Positions 41,586 to 49,249 of a stretch of DNA of 64,000 nt are shown one piece after another. Source of the stretch: Gaiellasilicea sp033857955 (GTDB lineage: Bacteria; Actinomycetota; Thermoleophilia; Gaiellales; Gaiellaceae). The stretch spans positions 1 through 64,000 of the forward strand of contig JAWVCW010000001.1 in the NCBI GenBank assembly GCA_033857955.1. The letters run 5' to 3'. How positions within the stretch are numbered: position 1 is the first letter of the stretch; every line of letters starts with the position of its first letter. Both the position numbers and the translations under genes were made by a program. Under the pieces are notes generated by a model. The model did no database searches, was not told the origin of the DNA, and saw only the letters and a list, made by a program, of their open reading frames with translations.

Positions 41586-42542
41586 CTACTCCGTTGTCGG
41601 CTCTCGCCGCATCAGCGTGCCCACGAGCTCGTGCAGCGGCTCGCCGTCGAGGACCGCGCAAACGCCTTCCGTGATCGGCAGCTCGATCCCCAACCGGTGC
41701 GAGAGCTCGCGCAGCACCGGGGCGGTGGTCAGGCCCTCGACGACCATCCCGATCTGCCGGACAGCCTCGTCCGGATCGGTGCCCTGTGCGATCAGCTCGC
41801 CCGCCCTGCGGTTGCGGCCGGACTTCGACCAGCACGTGACTACGAGGTCGCCCATGCCCGCGAGACCAGCGAATGTGCCCTGCTTGCCACCCGCGGCCTC
41901 GGCGAGTCGCGCCATCTCGGCAAGGCCGCGAGCGACGAGCGCCGCCTTGGCGTTGTCACCGAGCTCGAGGCCGTCGGCGCCGCCGGCCGCGAGCGCGATC
42001 ACGTTCTTCGCAGCGGCGCACAGCTCGACGCCGACGACGTCGTCGCTGGCGTAGACGCGAAACGTGATCGAGGTGATTGCCGCCTGTAGGTCGAGCGCCA
42101 GCTGCTCGTCCTCGCTGGCGATCACCGCCGCGGCCGGCATGTCCCGAGAGATCTCGTCTGCGATGTTGGGTCCCGTGAGCACGGCGACCGGCCGCCCGTT
42201 GACGAGCGTCGAGAGCCGCTTTCCCGTCGCCGGATCGAGTCCTTTCGTCAGCGAGAGAATCGGTGCGTCGCCTCCGAGCGACTCGACGGTCTTGCTGTAC
42301 ACGGCGCTCGGGACGGCGACGACGATGACGTCTGCGTCCGCGAGCGGGGCCTCCTCGATCGTCGTCGCCTTGACGCCGCGCAGGTTGCAGTGAGGGAGAT
42401 AGCGCGGATTCCGGCCGGTCTCGGCGATCACGCGCGCCTGGTCCGGGTCGCGGCAGGCGAGTGTCACATCGTGCTCGCGGTTTTGCAGCACACGCGCGAA
42501 CGCCGTCCCCCACGACCCGCCGCCGACGACGGTGAACCTCAC
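41586..42542 (-). CDS. gpsA: Glycerol-3-phosphate dehydrogenase [NAD(P)+]
   Basis: Makes glycerol-3-phosphate for phospholipids. 318 residues: RFTVVGGGSWGTAFARVLQN (NAD site), GLDPATGKRLSTL, AAKNVIALAAGGADGLELGD and AGMGDLVVTCWSKSGRNRRA. GTG start overlaps the der stop as GTGA. It is in one run with der, plsC, cmk and aroA. Confidence 0.96.
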   Translation of the reverse strand: MRFTVVGGGSWGTAFARVLQNREHDVTLACRDPDQARVIAETGRNPRYLPHCNLRGVKATTIEEAPLADADVIVVAVPSAVYSKTVESLGGDAPILSLTKGLDPATGKRLSTLVNGRPVAVLTGPNIADEISRDMPAAAVIASEDEQLALDLQAAITSITFRVYASDDVVGVELCAAAKNVIALAAGGADGLELGDNAKAALVARGLAEMARLAEAAGGKQGTFAGLAGMGDLVVTCWSKSGRNRRAGELIAQGTDPDEAVRQIGMVVEGLTTAPVLRELSHRLGIELPITEGVCAVLDGEPLHELVGTLMRREPTTE

Positions 42543-43879
42543 GAACGCTTGACGAAGTCGATCGAGACGGGCACGCCCGCGAGGTTAAAGCGTTTGCGCA
42601 GCTCGTTCTCGACCCAGTACGCATAGTCGCGCGTGACGAGGCCCGGATCGTTGACGTGGATCCGGATTCGCGGCGGCCGCGTCGATACCTGGGTTCCGTA
42701 GAGGAGGTTCAGCCGCTTCCCCTTCGACGACGGCGCCTGACGCGCCTGCCGCAGCTCGGCGAGCGCGTTGTTGAGCGCCGGAGTCGGGATCCGGCCGGTG
42801 TGCTTCTCGAAGAGGTCGGCGATGTACTCGAGCAGCCGGTCGAGCCCCCGGCCGGTCTTCGAGGAGACGGCGATCAGGGGCGGCCGCTGCCGGAGCTTCG
42901 TCTCGATCCTGGGCCGGACGTCCTCGATCGTGACCTCGGTCTCATCCCACTTGGCGAGGACGACGAGCGTCGAGTTGCCCGCCTTGCGCGCGACGTCGGC
43001 GACCGCGAGATCCTGGTCGACGATCCCCTCGCTCGCGTCGATCAGGACGAGAGCGATGTCAGCGCGCTCGGCGGCCTCGAGGGCGCGAAGCTCCGAGTAG
43101 TAGTCGATCCCCTGCCGCTGCTTGCGCTTACGTCGGAGACCCGCCGTGTCGACGAGCTGGTAGGTACGGCCATCGCGCTCGAGGATGGTGTCGATCGTGT
43201 CGCGGGTCGTGCCGGGCACGTCCGAGACGATCACGCGCTCGGCCCCGACGAGGGCGTTCAGGAGCGACGACTTGCCGACGTTCGGCCGCCCGAGGATGGC
43301 AACGCGGATCGCCTCGTCGCCGACCTGCCGTGGCCCCTGCCCGGGCAGCTGCTCCACGATCTGGTCGAGCAGGTCGCCGGTGCCGTGCCCGTGCAGGGCG
43401 GAGAGCGGGAACGGATCGCCGAGCCCGAGCTTGTGGAACTCCACCGCGTCGAGGTCGCGACGGGGATCGTCGATCTTGTTCGCCAGCACGATCACGGGCT
43501 TCTTCGAGGCACGCAGGGTGACCGCGAGCTCCTCGTCGCCGGGCGTGATCCCGTGGCGGGCGTCGACGACGAAGAGGACGAGGTCGGCCTCTTCGATTGC
43601 GGCCCGGGCCTGCTGCGCGATCTTGGGGCTGAAGGGATCCGTGGCGAGGTCGTCGACACCGCCCGTGTCGATCAGGAGGAAGTGCTTCCCGTTCCAGTCG
43701 GCGAGGAGCTCCTTGCGGTCGCGCGTGACGCCCGGGGTCTCGTGCACGACAGCCTGCCGGGTCTCGGTCAACCGGTTGATGAGCGTCGACTTGCCCACGT
43801 TCGGAAATCCGACGATCGCAACGGTGCCGATGATCTCGGGAGTCGCGGGAGCCTGCGGCGGGTTCTCGGTCTCGCTCAT
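42539..43879 (-). CDS. der: Ribosome biogenesis GTPase Der (EngA)
   Basis: GTPase with two G domains that assists 50S assembly. First: GTVAIVGFPNVGKSTLINRL, DTGGVDDLATDPF; second: RVAILGRPNVGKSSLLNALV, VSDVPGTTRDTIDTIL, DTAGLRRKRKQRQGIDYYS; then a KH-like C-terminus (GTQVSTRPPRIRIHVNDP). About 446 residues from ATG at 43879, which overlaps the plsC stop as ATGA; upstream sequence in frame has no homology. Confidence 0.96.
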   Translation of the reverse strand: MSETENPPQAPATPEIIGTVAIVGFPNVGKSTLINRLTETRQAVVHETPGVTRDRKELLADWNGKHFLLIDTGGVDDLATDPFSPKIAQQARAAIEEADLVLFVVDARHGITPGDEELAVTLRASKKPVIVLANKIDDPRRDLDAVEFHKLGLGDPFPLSALHGHGTGDLLDQIVEQLPGQGPRQVGDEAIRVAILGRPNVGKSSLLNALVGAERVIVSDVPGTTRDTIDTILERDGRTYQLVDTAGLRRKRKQRQGIDYYSELRALEAAERADIALVLIDASEGIVDQDLAVADVARKAGNSTLVVLAKWDETEVTIEDVRPRIETKLRQRPPLIAVSSKTGRGLDRLLEYIADLFEKHTGRIPTPALNNALAELRQARQAPSSKGKRLNLLYGTQVSTRPPRIRIHVNDPGLVTRDYAYWVENELRKRFNLAGVPVSIDFVKRS

Positions 43880-44526
43880 CGCGGTGGCACCGCCTGCTTG
43901 GGACGGCCGGCTGCATGAATCTCCGCCAGCCAGTCGTGGAGTGCGTGGAGCCGGCGCTCGATCTCGGCCGATCCCTCGCGATAGCCCTTCGCGCCCTTCG
44001 GCAGCCCCTCGAAGTGGATGGGCTCGCCCCAGGCGACCGAGATCGGGTGAAAGTTGCCCGGCTTCCACTCGTGCGAGCCGTAGATCGCGGCAGGCACGAC
44101 CGGAACCTGCTCCTGCACGGCGACCATCGCGGCACCGGGCTGGACCGGCCCCGGAACGCCCGTGCGCTGACGCGTTCCCTCCACGAACAGCCCGAGCGCG
44201 TGCCCGTCGCGGACGACCTCGCGCATCCGCCGCACGGCCTCCCGGTCGGACTCTCCGCGCCGGACGGAGATCGTCCCGAAGCTGCGGATCAGCTGTCCGA
44301 GCCCGGGCACGCGATGGGCCTCGACTTTGGCGAGGAAGTAGATCGTGCGCGGTGAGGAGAGGCCGAAGACGGGCGGGTCGATCCAGTGGAAGTGGTTGAA
44401 GGCGAACACGACGCCACCGGTCGGCGGCACGCGATCGACCCCGTAGTTCCGCAGCGGGGTCAGCAGCCGGACAACGGAGCCGATGGTGAGGCGGCCGACC
44501 GCCCAGACAGCGTCCACTTGGTTCAT
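43876..44526 (-). CDS. plsC: 1-acyl-sn-glycerol-3-phosphate acyltransferase (PlsC-like)
   Basis: Acylates lysophosphatidic acid in phospholipid synthesis. About 216 residues; the HX4D motif is in FAFNHFHWIDPPVF and the substrate motif in LGLFVEGTRQRTGVPGPVQP. Start at 44526 is supported by GGAGG six bases upstream. cmk-plsC-der is a common actinobacterial order. Confidence 0.93.
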   Translation of the reverse strand: MNQVDAVWAVGRLTIGSVVRLLTPLRNYGVDRVPPTGGVVFAFNHFHWIDPPVFGLSSPRTIYFLAKVEAHRVPGLGQLIRSFGTISVRRGESDREAVRRMREVVRDGHALGLFVEGTRQRTGVPGPVQPGAAMVAVQEQVPVVPAAIYGSHEWKPGNFHPISVAWGEPIHFEGLPKGAKGYREGSAEIERRLHALHDWLAEIHAAGRPKQAVPPR

Positions 44527-44536
44527 GCCGCCTCCC

Positions 44537-45169
44537 TCACCGAATCTGGCGGGCGTGGACGAGATCTTCGATCCGAGCGACGACCTCGTCCACGTCGAGC
44601 GCGGTCGTGTCGATCTGGATCGCGTCCTCGGCGGGCCGCATGTTGATCGCGTCCTTCTCGTCACGGAGGCGAAGGTCGGTCGCGAGCGCGTCCGCGCCGA
44701 TCCCGGGACGCTCCGATGACCGGCGCGCAGCCCGCACCGACGGGTCGGCGACGAGGTAAACCTTTACTTGAGCTTGAGGTGCGACGACCGTGCCGATGTC
44801 ACGCCCCTCGATCACGACATCGCCCTCCTGCGCGAGTGCGCGCTGGCGCTCGCGCATCACCTCCCGTACCTGCGGGTGGCGCGCCACGACGGGGACGAGC
44901 TTGTCGATGTCGGGCTTGCGGATCGACGACGTCACGTCGCACCGGTCGATGAAGACGCGCCCCGCCTCGTCGAAGGCCACCGGGTTCGCGGCCGCGAGCT
45001 CCGCGAGATCGTCGGCGAGATCGAGGGCGACGCCGCGGCGGCGCGCGAGCCATGTGAGCGCGCGGTACATCGCACCGGTGTCGAGGTAGCGGAAGCCCAG
45101 CCGCTCGGCGAGGTGCCGTGCGACCGTGCTCTTGCCGGCCCCGGCGGGCCCGTCGATGGCAACGATCAT
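44537..45169 (-). CDS. cmk: Cytidylate kinase
   Basis: Phosphorylates CMP and dCMP, 210 residues. IVAIDGPAGAGKSTVARHLA (P-loop), GFRYLDTGAMYRALTWLARR, VVIEGRDIGTVVAPQAQVKV and LRDEKDAINMRPAEDAIQID are diagnostic. Its start overlaps the aroA stop (TGATG), as in many genomes where aroA-cmk are adjacent. Confidence 0.97.
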   Translation of the reverse strand: MIVAIDGPAGAGKSTVARHLAERLGFRYLDTGAMYRALTWLARRRGVALDLADDLAELAAANPVAFDEAGRVFIDRCDVTSSIRKPDIDKLVPVVARHPQVREVMRERQRALAQEGDVVIEGRDIGTVVAPQAQVKVYLVADPSVRAARRSSERPGIGADALATDLRLRDEKDAINMRPAEDAIQIDTTALDVDEVVARIEDLVHARQIR

Positions 45170-46458
45170 CAGCTCGTGGGCGCTCGCAGCGAGTCGAGAA
45201 GGTCGAAGAAGCCGGGGAAGCTTACCGCCGCGACCTCCGCGCCCTCGACCTCGACCCCCTCACGCGAGACGAGGCCCGCGACGGCGCCGAGCATCGCGAT
45301 CCGATGATCGCCGCGCGCGTCGACCGAGCCGCCGCGCAGACGTGTGGGCACACCGCGTACCTTGAAGCCGTCCGGCGTCGCGCGAATGTGGGCGCCGAGG
45401 CGGCGCAACCCGTCGACGACGGCCTCGATCCGGTCGGTCTCCTTCGCGCGCAGCTCAGCCGCGCCGCGCAGGACGCTGTCGCCATGGGCGTGCACGGCGA
45501 GCAGCGCGAAGAGCGGCAGCTCGTCGACGAGCAGCGGCACCTCCCCCGCTCCGATCGTCGTTGCGACGAGCTCCGCCGAGCGCACGTCGAGGTCGCCTGC
45601 CGGCTCGCTGCCGATCCGCCGCCGGTTGAAGACCGTGATGTTCGCGCCCATGCGCTTGAGCACATCGAGCAAGCCGGTACGCCGGGGGTTCAGGTTGACG
45701 CCGTGCACGGTCAGCTCCGAGCCGGCGAGCAGGGTCGCTGCCACGAGAAACGGCGCAGCGGACGAGAAGTCGCCGGGGATCTCCGTGTCGCCGAGCTCGA
45801 AGCGCTCGACCGGCTCAACGCTCACGCTTCTGGGCTTGCGACGGACGGGGACGCCGGCCTGCGCGAGCATGTTCTCCGTGTGATCGCGCGTCGGCAGTGG
45901 CTCCTCGACCGTCGTCTCTCCGCCCTGCGCGTAGAGCCCTGCGAGAAGCACCGCCGACTTGACCTGCGCGCTCGCGACGGGCAACTCGTACGTGATCGGT
46001 CGCAGCGGCGATCCCTCGATCACGATCGGGGCATGACCGTCCTCCGTCTCGATCGAAGCGCCCATCCGTCGCAGCGGCTCGGCGATCCGCTCCATCGGGC
46101 GCGATCGCAGCGAGTCGTCGCCGGTCAGCTCGAAGCGACCCTGCTGGCCGACGAGGATCCCCGGAAGGAGCCGCATCAGCGTGCCGGCATTGCCGCAGTC
46201 GATCGGTCTTTCCGGCGCGGTGAGGCCGCGGAGTCCGCCGCCGAAGACGCGCAGCGTCTCCGTGTCCGCCTCGTAGACCCGGATCCCGCGCGCCCGGACC
46301 GCGGCGATCGTCGACTCGGTGTCGTCCGAGCGACCGAAACCGGAGACTCGGGTCTCACCGTCGGAGATCGCCCCCAGCAGCAGCGCCCGGTGCGAAAGGG
46401 ACTTGTCCCCGGGGACGCCGATGTGCCCGTGCACCGCCGCGGTAGGCGCAATTTTCAT
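45169..46458 (-). CDS. aroA: 3-phosphoshikimate 1-carboxyvinyltransferase (EPSP synthase)
   Basis: Sixth step of the shikimate pathway. 429 residues from ATG at 46458: GVPGDKSLSHRALLLGAISD, DCGNAGTLMRLLPGIL, SAQVKSAVLLAGLYAQGGET, LRAKETDRIEAVVDGLRRLG. The start begins MKIAPTAAVHG, matching the family; an ATG ten codons earlier is in less typical sequence. A perfect GAGTTGCA inverted repeat stands 22 bases upstream. Confidence 0.96.
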   Translation of the reverse strand: MKIAPTAAVHGHIGVPGDKSLSHRALLLGAISDGETRVSGFGRSDDTESTIAAVRARGIRVYEADTETLRVFGGGLRGLTAPERPIDCGNAGTLMRLLPGILVGQQGRFELTGDDSLRSRPMERIAEPLRRMGASIETEDGHAPIVIEGSPLRPITYELPVASAQVKSAVLLAGLYAQGGETTVEEPLPTRDHTENMLAQAGVPVRRKPRSVSVEPVERFELGDTEIPGDFSSAAPFLVAATLLAGSELTVHGVNLNPRRTGLLDVLKRMGANITVFNRRRIGSEPAGDLDVRSAELVATTIGAGEVPLLVDELPLFALLAVHAHGDSVLRGAAELRAKETDRIEAVVDGLRRLGAHIRATPDGFKVRGVPTRLRGGSVDARGDHRIAMLGAVAGLVSREGVEVEGAEVAAVSFPGFFDLLDSLRAPTS

Positions 46459-46479
46459 GCCGCCGACCCTGTGGACAAA

Positions 46480-46502
46480 GAGTTGCAAAAAAGATGCAAC
46501 TC
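46480..46502. promoter_or_regulatory. Inverted repeat upstream of aroA (possible operator)
   Basis: GAGTTGCA (46480-46487) and TGCAACTC (46495-46502), perfect 8-bp arms with an A-rich 7-nt spacer, 22 bp before the aroA start. The size and symmetry suit a dimeric regulator. As RNA it would form a hairpin with U in the loop on the aroA strand, so termination is less likely. Confidence 0.4.
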
Positions 46503-46523
46503 GGACACGTCCGCGCGGGACAC

Positions 46524-46544
46524 GTCCGGGGACAGTCCCCGGAC
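46524..46544. repeat. GTCCGGGGAC-A-GTCCCCGGAC palindrome between tyrA and aroA
   Basis: Perfect 10-bp arms around an A, identical in arms to the palindrome inside rsmB (30693-30713) but in the other orientation. Degenerate extra copies of the GGACACGTCC half lie just to its left (46503-46526). It is in the 121-bp spacer between tyrA and aroA. Confidence 0.9.
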
Positions 46545-46579
46545 CGGTCCCGAGCGGCCATGTCTGAGAGAGACGGCGG

Positions 46580-47686
46580 TCACGACTCGTCTTCGAGCAC
46601 CGGCGCGACGACGACGCCGTATCCCTGCTGCTCGAGGATCGCGGCGGCGCGGGCAGCCTCCTGCTCGCCGGCGACGAGGATCGCGATCGTGCCGCCGCGC
46701 TCGCTCGAGAGGTGCTGGAGGTCGAAGTCGGCGATGTTGATCCGTTCGGCCCCGAGCGCCTGTGCGATTCCCGCGATCACGCCGGGCCGGTCGGGCACGT
46801 GCACGCGCAGCCGCTGGAGCTCGCCGGCGTCCTCGTACGCCGTCTCCAGCAACCGCCGCCGGTTCGCGGAGGCTTCGCCGATCCAGCGCGCGAGGAAACC
46901 TGCGTCTCCGGCCGCGAGCGCCGCCTCGACCTGCTCGACACGGCGCCGGTGCTCGGCGAGCGAGGCGGCGAGTGCGACGCGGTTCTCGAGGAAGATGTCG
47001 ACCCAGATGCGCGGATTCGCACCGGCGACCCTGGTCATGTCGCGAAGCGACCCGCCGGCCGCCGCCAGCGGCTCGTGCCCGTCGACGCGACCGCCGCCGG
47101 CCTGGTTCAGGAGCACGTTCGCGAGCGCGTGCGGCAGATGGCTCGTGACCGCGACCAGGCGGTCGTGCGCCTCGGGGTCGATCGCCACCGGCACCGCCCC
47201 GAGCGCCGAGACGAAGCCATGTAACACTTTGTAACTATCCGGGTCGGTCGCGGCGACGGGAGTCAGAAACCAGGTCGCACCGTCGAACAGCGTGGCCGTC
47301 GCCCACTCGGGGCCGCGCGCTTCCGAGCCGCAGATGGGGTGGCCGCCGACGAAGCGGCCGACGCCGGTCGCCGCTGCACAGACGCCTCCCTTCGTCGAGC
47401 CGACATCGGTGACGGTGCAGCCGGCGTCGCTCGCGTCGAGGACGGCGCGCACCTGAGCCGGCAGCGCGGTGACGGGAGCGGCGACCACGACGAGCTCCGC
47501 ACCTTCGAGGGCCGCCGCGAGATCGGAGGAGGCGTCGACCGCGCCGCGCTCGGCGGCGGTGGCAAGGTGCGACGGGTCGAGATCCCAGCCGGCGACGCGC
47601 TCCACGCCGGCGCGGCGCGCGGCGAGCCCGACCGACGCGCCGATCAGGCCGGTGCCGACAACGGCGAGAGAACGGACGACAGCCAT
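46580..47686 (-). CDS. tyrA: Prephenate dehydrogenase with ACT domain
   Basis: Oxidises prephenate (or arogenate) toward tyrosine. 368 residues: SLAVVGTGLIGASVGLAARR (NAD site), VTDVGSTKGGVCAAATG, FVGGHPICGSEARGPEWAT, TSHLPHALANVLLNQAGGG, then a C-terminal ACT domain (about 290-360, RVHVPDRPGVIAGIAQALGA) that usually senses an aromatic amino acid. It lies between DAHP synthase and aroA, grouping the shikimate genes. Substrate preference is not decided here. Confidence 0.94.
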   Translation of the reverse strand: MAVVRSLAVVGTGLIGASVGLAARRAGVERVAGWDLDPSHLATAAERGAVDASSDLAAALEGAELVVVAAPVTALPAQVRAVLDASDAGCTVTDVGSTKGGVCAAATGVGRFVGGHPICGSEARGPEWATATLFDGATWFLTPVAATDPDSYKVLHGFVSALGAVPVAIDPEAHDRLVAVTSHLPHALANVLLNQAGGGRVDGHEPLAAAGGSLRDMTRVAGANPRIWVDIFLENRVALAASLAEHRRRVEQVEAALAAGDAGFLARWIGEASANRRRLLETAYEDAGELQRLRVHVPDRPGVIAGIAQALGAERINIADFDLQHLSSERGGTIAILVAGEQEAARAAAILEQQGYGVVVAPVLEDES

Positions 47687-47692
47687 GACGTC

Positions 47693-49045
47693 CTACCTTC
47701 GCATCAGCTCGGCCACGCGAAACGCGAGGTCGAGCGACTGCCGTGCGTTGAGGCGCGGGTCGCAGAGGCTCTCGTAGCGGGTCGTCAGCTCCTCCTCGAG
47801 CACGGCTTCCGAGCCGCCCAGACACTCGGTCACGTCCTCGCCGGTGAACTCGAGGTGGACGCCGCCCGGCCAGACGTCCTCTCGACGGCAGAGGGCGAAG
47901 AACGCGACCACCTCGTCCATGATCGCGTCGAAGCTGCGGGTCTTGATCCCGGATGCCGTGCGGAACATGTTCGCGTGCATCGGGTCGCAGGCCCACACGA
48001 CGGGCTGCTCGGCTTCGCGCACCGCTCGCAGCAGCGGCGGCAGCGCCTCGAGGAGTGGCTCGGCGCCCATGCGGACGATGAAGGTCAGCCGGCCGGGAAG
48101 TCGGAGCGGGTTCAGCTTCTCGGTGAGCTCGAGCACCTCGTCGGGGGTCGCTGACGGCCCGAGCTTGACTCCGAGCGGGTTGTGCACACCCGCGAAGAAT
48201 TCGGCGTGAGCGCCGTCCGGCTGGCGGGTGCGCTCGCCGATCCAGAGCATATGCGCCGAGCAGTCGTACCAGTCCCCGGTAAGGGAGTCGCGCCGCGTCA
48301 AGCCCTCCTCGTAGTCGAGCACCAGCCCCTCGTGGCTCGTCCAGACGTCGACCTGGTGCAGCTGCGGCGCGTGCACGAGGTCGATCCCGCACGCACGCAT
48401 GAAGCCGATCGCGCGCTCGATCTCCGCTGCGACGACCTCGTAGCGCTGCCCTTCCGGTGCGCTCGCGACGAACTCCTGATTCCACATCTGCACCTGGGTC
48501 AGGTCGGCGAAGCCGCCCTTCGTGAAGGCGCGAAGCAGGTTGAGCGTGGCGGCGGACTGGTGGTAGGCCTGGATCATTCGCGCCGGATCTGATGTCCGCG
48601 CCTCCACCGTCACGGCGTCGTCGTTGACCATGTGTCCGAAGAAGGACGGCAGCTCCTCGTCCCCGATCCGCTCGACCCGCTCGGAACGCGGCTTTGCGAA
48701 CTGCCCTGCGATCCGGCCGACCTTGACGAGCGGTAGCGCCGACCCGTAGATCATCACCACCGACATCTGCAGCAGGATCTTCAGCTTCTCGCGGATCGAA
48801 ACCGCGGTGAAGTCCCGGAACGACTCGGCACAGTCGCCCGCCTGGAGCAGGAAGGCTCGGCCGGCGGCGACCTCCCCGAGCGCGGCCTGCAGCTCACGCG
48901 CCTCGCCGGCGAAGACGAGCGGCGGCAGCGCCCGCAGCCGCTCCACCGCAGCGTCCGCGGCGGCGGCGTCAGGCCACTCGGGCTGGTGCAACGCGGAGCA
49001 ACCGCGCCAGCTCGACGGCGTCCAGGTGGTGGGGGTAACGGCCAT
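47693..49045 (-). CDS. Class II DAHP synthase
   Basis: First enzyme of the shikimate pathway, 450 residues, plant/actinobacterial (class II) type. Motifs: AFLLQAGDCAESFRDFTAVS, VKVGRIAGQFAKPRSERVER, LIWIGERTR-like LWIGERTRQPDGAHAEFFAG, PLGVKLGPSATPDEVLELTE and WACDPMHANMFRTASGIKTR. It is divergent from trpS across a 204-bp spacer. A TACACT hexamer on the minus strand ends 7 bases before the ATG, which would make a leaderless mRNA possible. Confidence 0.96.
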   Translation of the reverse strand: MAVTPTTWTPSSWRGCSALHQPEWPDAAAADAAVERLRALPPLVFAGEARELQAALGEVAAGRAFLLQAGDCAESFRDFTAVSIREKLKILLQMSVVMIYGSALPLVKVGRIAGQFAKPRSERVERIGDEELPSFFGHMVNDDAVTVEARTSDPARMIQAYHQSAATLNLLRAFTKGGFADLTQVQMWNQEFVASAPEGQRYEVVAAEIERAIGFMRACGIDLVHAPQLHQVDVWTSHEGLVLDYEEGLTRRDSLTGDWYDCSAHMLWIGERTRQPDGAHAEFFAGVHNPLGVKLGPSATPDEVLELTEKLNPLRLPGRLTFIVRMGAEPLLEALPPLLRAVREAEQPVVWACDPMHANMFRTASGIKTRSFDAIMDEVVAFFALCRREDVWPGGVHLEFTGEDVTECLGGSEAVLEEELTTRYESLCDPRLNARQSLDLAFRVAELMRR

Positions 49046-49058
49046 CGCGCCAGTGTAG

Positions 49059-49087
49059 TTGCGGGTATCCAGGCGGGTCCCTATCCT
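49059..49087 (+). promoter_or_regulatory. Putative promoter of the trpS leader
   Basis: TTGCGG (49059-49064) and TATCCT (49082-49087) are separated by 17 bp. Transcription would start about 8 bases after the -10, at or within two bases of the ATG at 49096, so the leader ORF would be leaderless. The -35 lies next to the -10-like element of the divergent DAHP synthase gene. Confidence 0.55.
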
Positions 49088-49095
49088 TGCGGCTC

Positions 49096-49161
49096 ATGAC
49101 TTCCGCGCCCCCTCACGAGGCCTGGTCTTGGCCGTGCGAGCGGAGCGGGAGCCTGCGCTAG
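49096..49161 (+). CDS. Trp-codon leader peptide of trpS
   Basis: A 21-codon ORF too short for usual gene callers: ATG at 49096, Trp codons at positions 10 and 12 (sequence EAWSWPCERSG around them), stop TAG at 49159-49161. It is followed by alternative hairpins and an intrinsic terminator, then trpS. Two Trp codons separated by one in 21 is rare by chance. This is the layout of a ribosome-stalling attenuation leader, here for tryptophanyl-tRNA synthetase rather than Trp biosynthesis. No ribosome-binding site is seen, which fits leaderless initiation. Confidence 0.7.
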   Translation: MTSAPPHEAWSWPCERSGSLR

Positions 49162-49183
49162 GACGCGCACGCCGCTTCGCTCG
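49137..49183 (+). promoter_or_regulatory. Leader hairpin before the trpS terminator
   Basis: CGAGCGGAGCGG (49137-49148) can pair with CCGCTTCGCTCG (49172-49183) over 12 bp with one G-U pair; the leader stop codon is in the loop. A competing pairing joins 49142-49150 (GGAG-C-GGGA) with 49185-49195 (TCCC-GAC-CTCC) and would cover the left arm of the terminator, so it could act as antiterminator. Confidence 0.5.
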
Positions 49184-49187
49184 ATCC

Positions 49188-49212
49188 CGACCTCCACCCG
49201 GAGGTCGTTTTT
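49188..49212 (+). terminator. Intrinsic terminator/attenuator before trpS
   Basis: CGACCTCC (49188-49195), loop ACCC, GGAGGTCG (49200-49207), then TTTTT (49208-49212): a textbook intrinsic terminator. It lies 38 bases upstream of the trpS ATG, and the gene behind it is divergent, so it can only affect transcription into trpS. Confidence 0.85.
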
Positions 49213-49249
49213 CGTTCCGCGACCGAACCTGAAGGAAAGAGAAACCACC

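Noticed and set aside
47221..47235. GTAACACTTTGTAAC inside tyrA as another GTAACAG-family copy
   Set aside because: It is not a palindrome (a direct repeat of GTAAC) and it encodes an ordinary part of TyrA.
49046..49249. T-box riboswitch in front of trpS
   Set aside because: No T-box sequence (GGTGGNACCGCG type) and no specifier stem are visible. The Trp-codon ORF and simple terminator fit leader-peptide attenuation better.
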